Shown here in pieces: positions 44,003-52,756 of a stretch of 64,000 nt of DNA. Made by a program: the position numbers and the translations under genes. Position 1 is the first letter of the stretch. Every line of letters starts with the position of its first letter. This stretch comes from Pseudomonas entomophila. GTDB lineage: Bacteria > Pseudomonadota > Gammaproteobacteria > Pseudomonadales > Pseudomonadaceae. The notes under the pieces were generated by a model. It was given only the letters and a program-made list of their open reading frames with translations, was not told the origin of the DNA and ran no database searches. The stretch is from assembly GCF_023277925.1 (NCBI RefSeq), contig NZ_CP063832.1:434001-498000 (forward strand), in the 5' to 3' direction.

Positions 44003-45196
44003 TCAGCGGGCCTTGAGGATCTTCTCGGCGATCATTTGGCCGATGGGGATGGCCGAGGTGGCGGCCGGCGATGGGGCATTGCAGACATGGACCATGCGCG
44101 GGGTCTCGGCGAACAGGAAATCGTGCACCAGGGCGCCGTCGCGCAGCACCGCCTGGGCGCGGATGCCGGCCTCGCAGGGCAGCAGGTCCTCGACCTCGAG
44201 CGACGGGCAGTACTTGCGGCACTGCTCCAGGTAGCCGCGCTTGAACAGCGAGTTCTTCATCTCGGTGGTGCCGGAGCCCAGGTTGTTCCACAGGGTTTTC
44301 CAGAAACCGGGGAAGCGCACGTACTCGGCGACATCGCGCCAGTTCACCGAGAACTTTCGGTAGTTCTCCCGGCCGAAACCCAGCACCGCGTTGGGGCCGA
44401 CGGTGACGCTGCCGTCGATCATCCGTGTCAGGTGCACGCCGAGGAACGGCAGCTCCGGGTCGGGAATCGGGTAGATCAGGTGGTTGACGATCTGGTTCTT
44501 GCTCGCCGGCAGGCGGTAGTACTCGCCACGGAAGGGGATGATCTGGTGGTCGATCCTGACCCCGGCCAGGCGCGCCAGGCGGTCGGACTGCAAACCGGCG
44601 CAGGCCACTAGCTGGCGGGCGCGCCAGGTATGGCTGTCGCTGGTGACGGCTACGTGGTCGGCATGCTCCTGGATGGCGCGCACCGTGGTGGACAGGCGCA
44701 GCTCGCCACCGGCCCGCTGGATCACCTTGGCCATGGCGTCGCACACCTGTTTGTAATCGACGATGCCGGTGGCATCGAGGAACAGCGCGCCCTTGCCGAC
44801 GATGTTCGGCTCCCGCTCGCGCAGTGCGCCGGCATCCAGGCGCTCGACCTTCAAGCCATTCTGCTGCGAACGCTCATACAGCGCCTGCATGCGCTGCACT
44901 TCCAGATCGTTGGAAGCCACCAGCAGCTTGCCGCATACCTCGAAGGCGATGTCGTGCTCGTTGCAGAAGTCCTTGGTGGCCTGGGCGCCGCGCTTGCACA
45001 GGTTGGCCTTGAGGCTGCCGGGGGCGTAGTAGATACCGGCGTGGATCACGCCGCTGTTGTGGCCGGTCTGGTGGCGGCCGAGGCTGGCCTCTTTCTCAAG
45101 GAGCAGCAGCGAGGCGCCGGGGCGTTGCTCGAGCAGGGCCATGGCGGTGGCGAGGCCGACGATGCCGCCGCCGATGATGCAGTAGTCGTAGGTCAT
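44003..45196 (-). CDS. lhgO: L-2-hydroxyglutarate oxidase/dehydrogenase
   Basis: A 397-aa FAD enzyme of the DAO family. It oxidises L-2-hydroxyglutarate to 2-oxoglutarate and passes electrons to the membrane quinone pool. The FAD-binding motif IIGGGIVGLATAMALL is at residues 7-22; GRHQTGHNSGVIHAGIYY (residues ~41-58) is characteristic of LhgO. Length fits E. coli LhgO (422) closely enough. It follows a GntR regulator gene and precedes an MHS transporter gene. No csiD-like glutarate hydroxylase gene is next to it, unlike the csiD-lhgO-gab arrangement. An operator-like sequence lies 40 bp before its ATG. Confidence 0.95.
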   Translation of the reverse strand: MTYDYCIIGGGIVGLATAMALLEQRPGASLLLLEKEASLGRHQTGHNSGVIHAGIYYAPGSLKANLCKRGAQATKDFCNEHDIAFEVCGKLLVASNDLEVQRMQALYERSQQNGLKVERLDAGALREREPNIVGKGALFLDATGIVDYKQVCDAMAKVIQRAGGELRLSTTVRAIQEHADHVAVTSDSHTWRARQLVACAGLQSDRLARLAGVRIDHQIIPFRGEYYRLPASKNQIVNHLIYPIPDPELPFLGVHLTRMIDGSVTVGPNAVLGFGRENYRKFSVNWRDVAEYVRFPGFWKTLWNNLGSGTTEMKNSLFKRGYLEQCRKYCPSLEVEDLLPCEAGIRAQAVLRDGALVHDFLFAETPRMVHVCNAPSPAATSAIPIGQMIAEKILKAR

Positions 45197-45235
45197 GCAG
45201 GTTTACCTTGGTGTTCTTGTCGGTGGATCTGCTTA

Positions 45236-45249
45236 TCAGGTTGTCAGAC
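45236..45249. promoter_or_regulatory. Putative GntR operator before lhgO
   Basis: TCAGGTTGTCAGAC, 40-53 bp upstream of the lhgO start. The same 14 bases recur at 46031-46044 before the regulator gene. The core TTGTCAGAC matches half of a FadR-type TTGTC-N-GACAA operator. Confidence 0.65.
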
Positions 45250-45299
45250 TAACTAGTACGCGTGAAAACCTCGCCAGGTCGCGATGCGGTTCTCCGGGG

Positions 45300-46010
45300 T
45301 CAGTCGAGGGCGGGGAGGTCGAGTTTCAGGCGTTTGGCCGAGGCGCGCAGGTGGGCTTCGGCGCAGGCCGCAGCCGCCAGCCGGTCGCCGTCGGCGATGG
45401 CCAGGTACAGTACCCGGTGCTCGCGCAGGGCATCGGCCGCCCCCCCCACCGATGGGGTGGCGGAGTTTTCCCAGGCAGTACGGCGCGCGGCGGCCAGCTG
45501 GCCGCCGAGGAAATCGTGGAAGGCGACGAAGTAGTCGTTCTTGCTGGCTTCGGCGATGGCGCGGTGGAAGGCCACGTCGGCGGCCGAGGCGGTGGCGAAG
45601 TCGTTGCGTGGGTCTTCCATGGTCTGCAGGGCGGCGGCCATGCGCGCGAGGTCATCGTCGTCGCGGCGGCGGGCGGCGATGGCAGCGGCCTGGGTCTCGA
45701 TCCACAGGCGCATCTCGAACATCTGCACCAGGTCCGGCGTGCGCCCCTGGCTGCCGGGGAAGCGGAACACGGTGCCGCTGGGTGTCTGCGAGATGTACGA
45801 GCCGAGCCCGCGGCGGGCGATCAGCACGCCGTCGGCCTTGAGCTGCGCCACGGCTTCGCGCACCACCGAGCGGCTGACGTTCAGCTGTTCGGCCAGTTGC
45901 TGTTCGGTGGGCAGGCGCGATTCGGCGGCCAGGCGGCCGGCATCGATTTCGCCGCGGATGGCGCTGACGACCCGTTCGACGAGGGTGTCGGGGCGCTGAA
46001 GCTCGAGCAT
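45300..46010 (-). CDS. lhgR: FadR-subfamily GntR regulator, probable LhgR
   Basis: A 236-aa repressor-type protein with an N-terminal winged helix (~8-75: RLPTEQQLAEQLNVSRSVVREAVAQL) and a C-terminal FCD effector domain with the metal ligands D and H in ADVAFHRAI and a His in LREHRVLY. It is the first gene of regulator-lhgO-transporter. An L-2-hydroxyglutarate-responsive GntR protein, LhgR, is known beside lhgO in P. putida W619; gene order supports the same role here, but effector binding is inferred. I start at ATG 46010 (MLELQRPD); upstream codons contain the operator. The palindrome 21-36 bp upstream suggests autoregulation. Confidence 0.85.
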   Translation of the reverse strand: MLELQRPDTLVERVVSAIRGEIDAGRLAAESRLPTEQQLAEQLNVSRSVVREAVAQLKADGVLIARRGLGSYISQTPSGTVFRFPGSQGRTPDLVQMFEMRLWIETQAAAIAARRRDDDDLARMAAALQTMEDPRNDFATASAADVAFHRAIAEASKNDYFVAFHDFLGGQLAAARRTAWENSATPSVGGAADALREHRVLYLAIADGDRLAAAACAEAHLRASAKRLKLDLPALD

Positions 46011-46030
46011 GGACAGTGGTTTCTTATTGG

Positions 46031-46046
46031 TCAGGTTGTCAGACAA
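46031..46046. promoter_or_regulatory. Putative GntR operator before the regulator gene
   Basis: TCAGGTTGTCAGACAA contains the perfect 11-bp palindrome TTGTC-A-GACAA (46036-46046), the layout bound by FadR-type regulators. Its first 14 bases match the site before lhgO. Confidence 0.7.
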
Positions 46047-46106
46047 TGCCTGTATCGATAGTGGCCTGTCAATGTTCTGGAGGCAGTCCACGCTGTGGGA
46101 GCGGCT

Positions 46107-46460
46107 TCAGATGTCGGACACGAACGTCCCGGTCCCGTCGAGGATATTGCGCAAGGTCAGCGCCACTTCCTCCAGGTCGCTGCCGGCAGACGTGAGGATG
46201 ATTTCCAGCGACTCATCTCCTTTGAGCGCATCGCGATCCCCCGGCGCCACCTCGATCAGCAGCCGCTGCGCGCTCAGGGTCACCTTCAGCCCATCCAGCG
46301 TCGAAGGCTCGTCGTCCAGTGTGAGGTCGACGGTGTCTTCGTCCGGGTAGCGGGTCAGCAGGAACATCTGGCCCTTGTCGCTGTGGCAGCACAGGGTCGC
46401 CATGTTGTCTTCCTCGTCGTCGCAGGGGGTGGCGAAGAGCAGGGCGGTTTTCAGTTGCAT
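46107..46460 (-). CDS. Conserved hypothetical protein (117 aa)
   Basis: An acidic 117-aa soluble protein with a beta-rich pattern and a short 'CCHS' stretch, starting MQLKTALLFATPCDDEED. No family recognised; I believe it is common in pseudomonads but cannot check. The TGA stop lies within a REP-like fragment (TGTGGGAGCGGCTTCAG at 46094-46110). It is divergent from gdhB. Confidence 0.65.
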   Translation of the reverse strand: MQLKTALLFATPCDDEEDNMATLCCHSDKGQMFLLTRYPDEDTVDLTLDDEPSTLDGLKVTLSAQRLLIEVAPGDRDALKGDESLEIILTSAGSDLEEVALTLRNILDGTGTFVSDI

Positions 46461-46602
46461 AGGCGGCTCGGGTCAATGGAAATGAACGGGAATTCTGACA
46501 GCCTTGGCCGTTGCGATAAACGTAAAGTTACCGCCCCTTGACCGAATATGTCGCAGCGCTGCAAGCCGCGGTGACCGTTCAGTCGTTAAGCTCCCCAGTC
46601 GA

Positions 46603-46623
46603 TGGACATGACGCTCATGTCCA
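46603..46623. promoter_or_regulatory. 21-bp perfect inverted repeat upstream of gdhB
   Basis: TGGACATGA-CGC-TCATGTCCA: nine-base arms around three bases, 109 bp before the gdhB start. It may be an operator of a dimeric regulator or part of a leader hairpin. No T tract follows, so it is not a terminator. Confidence 0.5.
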
Positions 46624-46731
46624 ACGCCTGGTTTTACCGTCCGGCTTGCCGCGGGTTGGCTATCGTTGATCCGTACGTGGCGGACGCACGCGACGCTTCA
46701 CCTATAACAAAGCCCAAGCGGAGTACCACAG

Positions 46732-49700
46732 ATGGCGTTTTTCACCGCAGCCAGCAAAGCCGACTTCCAGCATCAACTGCAGGCGGCCCTGGCGCAGCAC
46801 ATCAGCGAACAGTCCCTGCCACAAGTGGCGCTGTTCGCCGAACAGTTCTTCGGCATCATCTCTCTGGACGAACTCACCCAGCGCAGGCTGTCGGACCTGG
46901 CCGGCTGCACGCTGTCCGCCTGGCGCATCATCGAGCGCTTCGACCCCCAGTATCCGCAGGTGCGGGTCTACAACCCTGATTACGAACGCCACGGCTGGCA
47001 GTCCACGCATACCGTGGTCGAGGTGCTGCACCACGACCTGCCATTCCTGGTCGACTCGGTGCGCACCGAGCTCAACCGCCGTGGCTACAGCATCCACACG
47101 CTACAGACCACCGTGCTCAGCGTGCGCCGTGGCAGCAAGGGCGAACTGGTCGAACTGCTGCCCAAAGGCACCCAGGGCGAAGGCGTCAGCCACGAGTCGC
47201 TGATGTACCTGGAAATCGACCGCTGCGCCAACGCCGCCGAACTGACCACGCTGACCCAAGAGCTGGAGCAGGTGCTGGCCGAGGTGCGCGGCGTAGTCGC
47301 CGACTTCGAGCCGATGAAGGCCAAGATCCGCGAATTGCTGGAGCTGGTGGAGCAGAACGCCTTCGGCCCGGCGCAAAGCGACAAGGCCGAGGTGAAGAGC
47401 TTCCTGTCGTGGATGCTGGACAACCATTTCACCTTCCTCGGCTATGAAGAATTCACCGTCGCCTCCGACGCCACCGGCGGCCACCTGGTCTACGACGAGG
47501 GCTCGTTCCTCGGCCTGACGCGTCTGCTGCGGGCGGGCCTTGGCGCCGATGACCTGCGCATCGAGGACTACGCCGTCGCCTACCTGCGCGAGCCGCGCCT
47601 GCTGTCGTTCGCCAAGGCCTCGCAACCGAGCCGCGTGCACCGCCCGGCCTACCCGGACTACGTGTCGATCCGCCAGATCGACAAAGACGGCAACGTCGTC
47701 AAGGAATGCCGTTTCATGGGCCTGTACACCTCGTCGGTGTACGGCGAGAGCGTGCATACCATCCCCTACATCCGTGGCAAGGTCGCCGAAGTCGAGCGTC
47801 GTTCGCATTTCGACCCGAAAGCCCACCTGGGCAAGGAGCTGGCCCAGGTGCTCGAGGTGTTGCCGCGCGACGACCTGTTCCAGACCCCGGTCGACGAGCT
47901 GTTCAGCACCGCGATGTCGATCGTGCAGATCCAGGAGCGCAACAAGATCCGCGTGTTCCTGCGCAAGGACCCGTACGGCCGCTTCTGCTACTGCCTGGCC
48001 TATGTGCCGCGCGAGATCTACTCCACCGAAGTGCGGCAGAAGATCCAGCACGTGCTGATGGAGCGCCTGAAGGCCACTGACTGCGAGTTCTGGACCTTCT
48101 TCTCCGAGTCGGTACTGGCCCGGGTGCAACTGATTCTGCGCGTCGACCCGAAGAACCGCATCGACATCGACCTGCAGCAGCTGGAAAACGAAGTGATCCA
48201 GGCCTGCCGCTCGTGGCAGGACGACTTCTCCACGCTGGTGGTGGAGAACTTTGGCGAAGCCCACGGCACCAACATCCTCGCCGACTTCCCCAAAGGCTTC
48301 CCGGCCGGCTACCGCGAGCGTTTCGCCGCGCATTCGGCAGTGGTCGACATGCAGCACGTGCTCAACCTGTCGGAAACCAAACCGCTGGCCATGAGCTTCT
48401 ACCAGCCGCTCACGCAGCTGGGCGAGCGCCAGTTGCACTGCAAGCTGTACCACGCCGATACACCCTTGGCGCTGTCGGACGTGCTGCCCATCCTGGAAAA
48501 CCTCGGCCTGCGCGTGCTTGGTGAGTTCCCTTACCGCCTGCGTCACGCCAGCGGCCGCGAGTTCTGGATCCACGACTTCGCCTTCACCTACAGCGAAGGC
48601 CTGAACCTTGATATCCAGCAGCTCAACGACACCTTCCAGGACGCTTTCGTCCATATCGTCAAGGGCGACGCCGAGAACGACGCCTTCAACCGCCTGGTGC
48701 TGACCGCCGGCCTGCCATGGCGCGACGTGGCGCTGCTGCGCGCCTACGCCCGCTACCTCAAGCAGATCCGCCTGGGCTTCGACCTGGGCTACATCGCCAG
48801 CACCCTGAACAACCACACCGATATCGCCCGCGAACTGACCCGGTTGTTCAAGACCCGCTTCTACCTGGCGCGCAAGCTGACCCAGGACGACCTGGACGAC
48901 AAGCAGCAGCGCCTGGAGCAGGCGATCCTCACCGCCCTGGACGATGTCCAGGTGCTCAACGAGGACCGCATCCTGCGCCGCTACCTGGACCTGATCAAGG
49001 CGACCTTGCGCACCAACTTCTACCAGCCTGACGCCAACGGCCAGAACAAGTCGTACTTCAGCTTCAAGTTCAACCCGAAACTGATCCCCGAACTGCCGAA
49101 ACCGGTGCCCAAGTTCGAGATCTTCGTCTATTCGCCACGGGTCGAGGGCGTGCATCTGCGCTTCGGCAACGTCGCCCGCGGCGGCCTGCGCTGGTCGGAC
49201 CGCGAAGAAGACTTCCGCACCGAAGTGCTTGGCCTGGTCAAGGCCCAGCAGGTGAAGAACTCGGTGATCGTACCGGTGGGCGCCAAGGGCGGCTTCCTGC
49301 CGCGCCGCCTGCCGCTGGGCGGCAGCCGCGACGAGATTGCCGCCGAAGGCGTGGCGTGCTACCGCATCTTCATCTCCGGCCTGCTCGACATCACCGACAA
49401 CCTCAAGGACGGTGGCGTGGTACCGCCATTGAACGTTGTCCGTCACGATGACGACGACCCCTACCTGGTGGTGGCGGCGGACAAAGGCACCGCGACCTTC
49501 TCCGACATCGCCAACGGCATCGCCATCGACTACGGCTTCTGGCTGGGCGACGCCTTCGCCTCGGGCGGCTCGGCCGGCTACGACCACAAGAAGATGGGCA
49601 TTACCGCCCGTGGCGCCTGGGTGGGCGTGCAGCGCCACTTCCGCGAGCGCGGCATCAACGTGCAGGAAGACCCGATCACCGTGGTCGGTGTCGGCGACAT

Positions 49701-51597
49701 GGCCGGCGACGTGTTCGGCAACGGCCTGCTGATGTCCGACAAGCTGCAACTGGTGGCGGCGTTCAACCACCTGCATATCTTCATCGATCCGAACCCGGAC
49801 CCAGCCACCAGCTTCGTCGAGCGCAAGCGCCTGTTCGACCTGCCGCGCTCGGCCTGGAGCGACTACGACACCAGCATCATGTCCGAAGGCGGCGGGATCT
49901 TCCCGCGCAGCGCCAAGAGCATCGCCATCAGCCCGCAGATGAAGGAACGCTTCGCCATCGAAGCCGACCGCCTGACGCCGACCGAGCTGCTGCACGCGCT
50001 GCTGCAGGCGCCGGTCGACCTGCTGTGGAACGGCGGTATCGGCACCTACGTCAAGGCCAGCACTGAAAGCCACGCCGACGTCGGCGACAAGGCCAACGAC
50101 GCCCTGCGCGTCAACGGCAACGAGCTGCGCTGCAAGGTGGTGGGCGAGGGCGGCAACCTGGGCATGACCCAGCTGGGCCGCGTCGAGTTCGGCCTGAACG
50201 GCGGTGCCACCAACACCGACTTCATCGACAACGCCGGTGGTGTGGACTGCTCCGACCACGAGGTCAACATCAAGATCCTGCTCAACGAAGTTGTGCAGGG
50301 TGGCGACATGACCGAGAAGCAGCGCAACCAGCTGCTGGGCAGCATGACCGACGAAGTCGCCGGCCTGGTGCTGGGCAACAACTACAAGCAGACGCAAGCG
50401 CTGTCGCTGGCGGCCCGCCGTGCCCGCGAACGAATCGCCGAGTACAAACGCCTGATGGCCGACCTTGAGGCCCGTGGCAAGCTGGACCGCGCCATCGAGT
50501 TCCTGCCCACCGAAGAGCAGCTGGCCGAGCGCCTGGCGGCAGGCCAGGGCTTGACCCGTGCCGAGCTGTCGGTGCTGATCTCGTACAGCAAGATCGACCT
50601 CAAGGAGCAGTTGCTCAAGTCGCTGGTGCCGGACGATGACTATCTGACGCGTGACATGGAAACGGCTTTCCCACCATCACTGGTGAGCAAGTTCGCCGAT
50701 TCGATGCGCCGTCACCGCCTGAAGCGCGAGATCGTCAGCACCCAGATCGCCAACGACCTGGTCAACAACATGGGCATCACCTTCGTGCAGCGCCTGAAGG
50801 AGTCCACCGGCATGAGCCCGGCGAACGTGGCCGGCGCCTATGTGATCGTGCGCGACATCTTCCACCTGCCGCACTGGTTCCGCCAGATCGAGGCGCTGGA
50901 CTATCAAGTCCCGGCCGAGATCCAGCTGACGCTGATGGACGAACTGATGCGCCTGGGCCGCCGCGCCACCCGTTGGTTCCTGCGCAGCCGGCGCAACGAG
51001 CAGGACGCAGGTCGCGATGTCGCTCACTTCGGGCCGGTACTCGCGCAGCTGGGGCTCAAGCTCGATGAACTGCTGGAAGGGCCGACCCGCGAGCGCTGGA
51101 TGGTCCGCTACCAGAGCTTCGTCGAGGCCGGCGTGCCGGAGCTGCTGGCGCGCATGGTCGCGGGTACCACCCACCTGTACACCCTGCTGCCGATCATCGA
51201 GGCCTCGGACGTCACCGGCCACGACCCGGCGCAAGTGGCCAAGGCGTTCTTCGCCGTGGGCAGTTCGCTGGACCTGACCTGGTACTTGCAGGAAATCAGC
51301 AACCTGCCGGTGGACAACAACTGGCAGGCCCTGGCTCGCGAGGCGTTCCGCGACGATATCGACCTGCAGCAGCGGGCGATCACCATCTCCGTGTTGCAGA
51401 TGGCCGATGCGCCGGACGACATGGACGCCCGCGTCGCGCTGTGGTGCGAGCAGCACCGGGTGATGGTCGAGCGCTGGCGCGCCATGCTCGATGACCTGCG
51501 CAACGCCACCGGTACCGACTATGCGATGTATGCGGTGGCCAACCGCGAGCTGGTCGACCTGGCGATGAGCGGGCAGGCGGTGGTGATTCCGTCCTGA
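46732..51597 (+). CDS. gdhB: NAD-specific glutamate dehydrogenase, large type
   Basis: A 1621-aa member of the ~180-kDa NAD-GDH family. It deaminates glutamate to 2-oxoglutarate and is mainly catabolic, for example in arginine use. The N-terminal ~700 residues hold ACT-like regulatory parts; the catalytic domain has the lysine motif PVGAKGGF (near residue 850) and GDMAGDVFGNGLL (near 993) of the dinucleotide-binding region; a long helical C-terminal domain follows. Length equals the known Pseudomonas enzyme (about 1620). A strong terminator follows. The 21-bp palindrome in the leader may be regulatory. Confidence 0.97.
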   Translation: MAFFTAASKADFQHQLQAALAQHISEQSLPQVALFAEQFFGIISLDELTQRRLSDLAGCTLSAWRIIERFDPQYPQVRVYNPDYERHGWQSTHTVVEVLHHDLPFLVDSVRTELNRRGYSIHTLQTTVLSVRRGSKGELVELLPKGTQGEGVSHESLMYLEIDRCANAAELTTLTQELEQVLAEVRGVVADFEPMKAKIRELLELVEQNAFGPAQSDKAEVKSFLSWMLDNHFTFLGYEEFTVASDATGGHLVYDEGSFLGLTRLLRAGLGADDLRIEDYAVAYLREPRLLSFAKASQPSRVHRPAYPDYVSIRQIDKDGNVVKECRFMGLYTSSVYGESVHTIPYIRGKVAEVERRSHFDPKAHLGKELAQVLEVLPRDDLFQTPVDELFSTAMSIVQIQERNKIRVFLRKDPYGRFCYCLAYVPREIYSTEVRQKIQHVLMERLKATDCEFWTFFSESVLARVQLILRVDPKNRIDIDLQQLENEVIQACRSWQDDFSTLVVENFGEAHGTNILADFPKGFPAGYRERFAAHSAVVDMQHVLNLSETKPLAMSFYQPLTQLGERQLHCKLYHADTPLALSDVLPILENLGLRVLGEFPYRLRHASGREFWIHDFAFTYSEGLNLDIQQLNDTFQDAFVHIVKGDAENDAFNRLVLTAGLPWRDVALLRAYARYLKQIRLGFDLGYIASTLNNHTDIARELTRLFKTRFYLARKLTQDDLDDKQQRLEQAILTALDDVQVLNEDRILRRYLDLIKATLRTNFYQPDANGQNKSYFSFKFNPKLIPELPKPVPKFEIFVYSPRVEGVHLRFGNVARGGLRWSDREEDFRTEVLGLVKAQQVKNSVIVPVGAKGGFLPRRLPLGGSRDEIAAEGVACYRIFISGLLDITDNLKDGGVVPPLNVVRHDDDDPYLVVAADKGTATFSDIANGIAIDYGFWLGDAFASGGSAGYDHKKMGITARGAWVGVQRHFRERGINVQEDPITVVGVGDMAGDVFGNGLLMSDKLQLVAAFNHLHIFIDPNPDPATSFVERKRLFDLPRSAWSDYDTSIMSEGGGIFPRSAKSIAISPQMKERFAIEADRLTPTELLHALLQAPVDLLWNGGIGTYVKASTESHADVGDKANDALRVNGNELRCKVVGEGGNLGMTQLGRVEFGLNGGATNTDFIDNAGGVDCSDHEVNIKILLNEVVQGGDMTEKQRNQLLGSMTDEVAGLVLGNNYKQTQALSLAARRARERIAEYKRLMADLEARGKLDRAIEFLPTEEQLAERLAAGQGLTRAELSVLISYSKIDLKEQLLKSLVPDDDYLTRDMETAFPPSLVSKFADSMRRHRLKREIVSTQIANDLVNNMGITFVQRLKESTGMSPANVAGAYVIVRDIFHLPHWFRQIEALDYQVPAEIQLTLMDELMRLGRRATRWFLRSRRNEQDAGRDVAHFGPVLAQLGLKLDELLEGPTRERWMVRYQSFVEAGVPELLARMVAGTTHLYTLLPIIEASDVTGHDPAQVAKAFFAVGSSLDLTWYLQEISNLPVDNNWQALAREAFRDDIDLQQRAITISVLQMADAPDDMDARVALWCEQHRVMVERWRAMLDDLRNATGTDYAMYAVANRELVDLAMSGQAVVIPS

Positions 51598-51617
51598 GCC
51601 CTGCATTGAGGTAAAAG

Positions 51618-51647
51618 AAAGCCCCGGCAGCGATGCCGGGGCTTTTT
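51618..51647 (+). terminator. Rho-independent terminator of gdhB
   Basis: A perfect 12-bp stem AAAGCCCCGGCA/TGCCGGGGCTTT with a GCGA tetraloop (GNRA) and a T tail, 20 bp after the gdhB stop. Confidence 0.92.
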
Positions 51648-51656
51648 CATTCAACC

Positions 51657-51741
51657 TGTAGGAGCCAGCTTTGCTGGCGAACCAGTCGCCACGGTGGATG
51701 GCACCGGCTGCACCGGTGTTCGCCGGCAAGGCCGGCTCCTA
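51657..51741. repeat. REP-like inverted repeat
   Basis: CTGTAGGAGCCAGCTTTGCTGGCGAA and TTCGCCGGCAAGGCCGGCTCC-TAC form imperfect arms around a CACCGG...CCGGTG inner stem. Lies between gdhB and ppsR. Confidence 0.82.
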
Positions 51742-51756
51742 CGGCGGCCGTGTAAC

Positions 51757-52575
51757 CTATTTGAACCGGCGTTCCACGCCTTTCTCCACGAGGATTTTCG
51801 CCGAAATCTCCTCCACCGAGAAATGCGTGGAGTTGATGTTGGGAATGTTCTCCTTGCGGAACAGGTTCTCCACTTCGCGTACCTCGAACTCGCACTGGGC
51901 GAAGCTCGAATAGCGGCTGTTGGGCTTGCGCTCGTGGCGGATGGCGGTCAGGCGGTCGGGGTCGATGGTCAGGCCGAACAGCTTGTTGTGGTGCTTCTTC
52001 AGCACCGCCGGCAGCTGCAAGCGCTCCATGTCGTCCTCGGTCAACGGGTAGTTGGCGGCGCGGATGCCGAACTGCATGGCCATGTACAGGCAGGTCGGGG
52101 TCTTGCCGCAACGCGACACGCCCACCAGTATCAGGTCGGCCTTGTCGTAGTAGTGGGTGCGTGCGCCATCATCGTTGTCGAGGGCGAAGTTGACCGCCTC
52201 GATGCGTTCCATGTAGTTCGAATTGCCGCCGATCGAGTGGGACTTACCCACGGAATACGACGAATGAGCGGTCAATTCCTGCTCGAGCGGGGATAAAAAC
52301 GTCGAGAAGATGTCGATCATGAAGCCATTGGATGTGGCCATGACCTCGCGGATGTCCTGGTTGACGATGGTGTCGAAGATGATCGGGCGCACCCCGTCGC
52401 GCTCGGCAGCGGCATTGATTTGCTGGACCATGGCGCGAGCCTTGTCCAGCGTGTCGATGTAGGGGCGTGTGAATTTGTTGAACGGAATGCTCTCGAATTG
52501 AGCGAGCAAGCTCTGGCCCAGCGTTTCTGCGGTGATGCCGGTACCGTCGGAGATGAAGAACGCAGTTCGTTTCAT
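51757..52575 (-). CDS. ppsR: Phosphoenolpyruvate synthase regulatory protein (PSRP)
   Basis: A 272-aa bifunctional ADP-dependent kinase / Pi-dependent phosphorylase of the DUF299 family, which switches PEP synthase off and on by modifying a Thr beside its catalytic His. Motifs: [13 protein letters not shown] at residues 8-20 and the P-loop [10 protein letters not shown] near 153. ATG 52575 is chosen; it gives the family's [13 protein letters not shown] start, and the GTG at 52581 is less likely. ppsA is divergent across 181 bp, the standard pairing. Confidence 0.95.
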   Translation of the reverse strand: MKRTAFFISDGTGITAETLGQSLLAQFESIPFNKFTRPYIDTLDKARAMVQQINAAAERDGVRPIIFDTIVNQDIREVMATSNGFMIDIFSTFLSPLEQELTAHSSYSVGKSHSIGGNSNYMERIEAVNFALDNDDGARTHYYDKADLILVGVSRCGKTPTCLYMAMQFGIRAANYPLTEDDMERLQLPAVLKKHHNKLFGLTIDPDRLTAIRHERKPNSRYSSFAQCEFEVREVENLFRKENIPNINSTHFSVEEISAKILVEKGVERRFK

Positions 52576-52756
52576 TTGCACCTGAGGCCTTAAGCTGCCG
52601 AATGTTTCTGGATATGATAGGTTCGGTTTGCCGAACAGGGTTGTTTGGCATTCTCACTTATTTTCCAGGTCCAGGCCACAAGCGTCCCGGCCCAGTCGCA
52701 AAGCCGGCAGGCGGGCGCCCTTGAGCTTTTCCAATACAGTTAGTGGAGAGATCACC

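Noticed and set aside
43173..44744. A 523-codon minus-strand frame spanning lhgO and the transporter gene
   Set aside because: Out-of-frame shadow of two well-supported genes.
47101..50397. A 1098-codon minus-strand frame opposite gdhB
   Set aside because: Same shadow pattern; gdhB on the plus strand is complete and of the exact family length.
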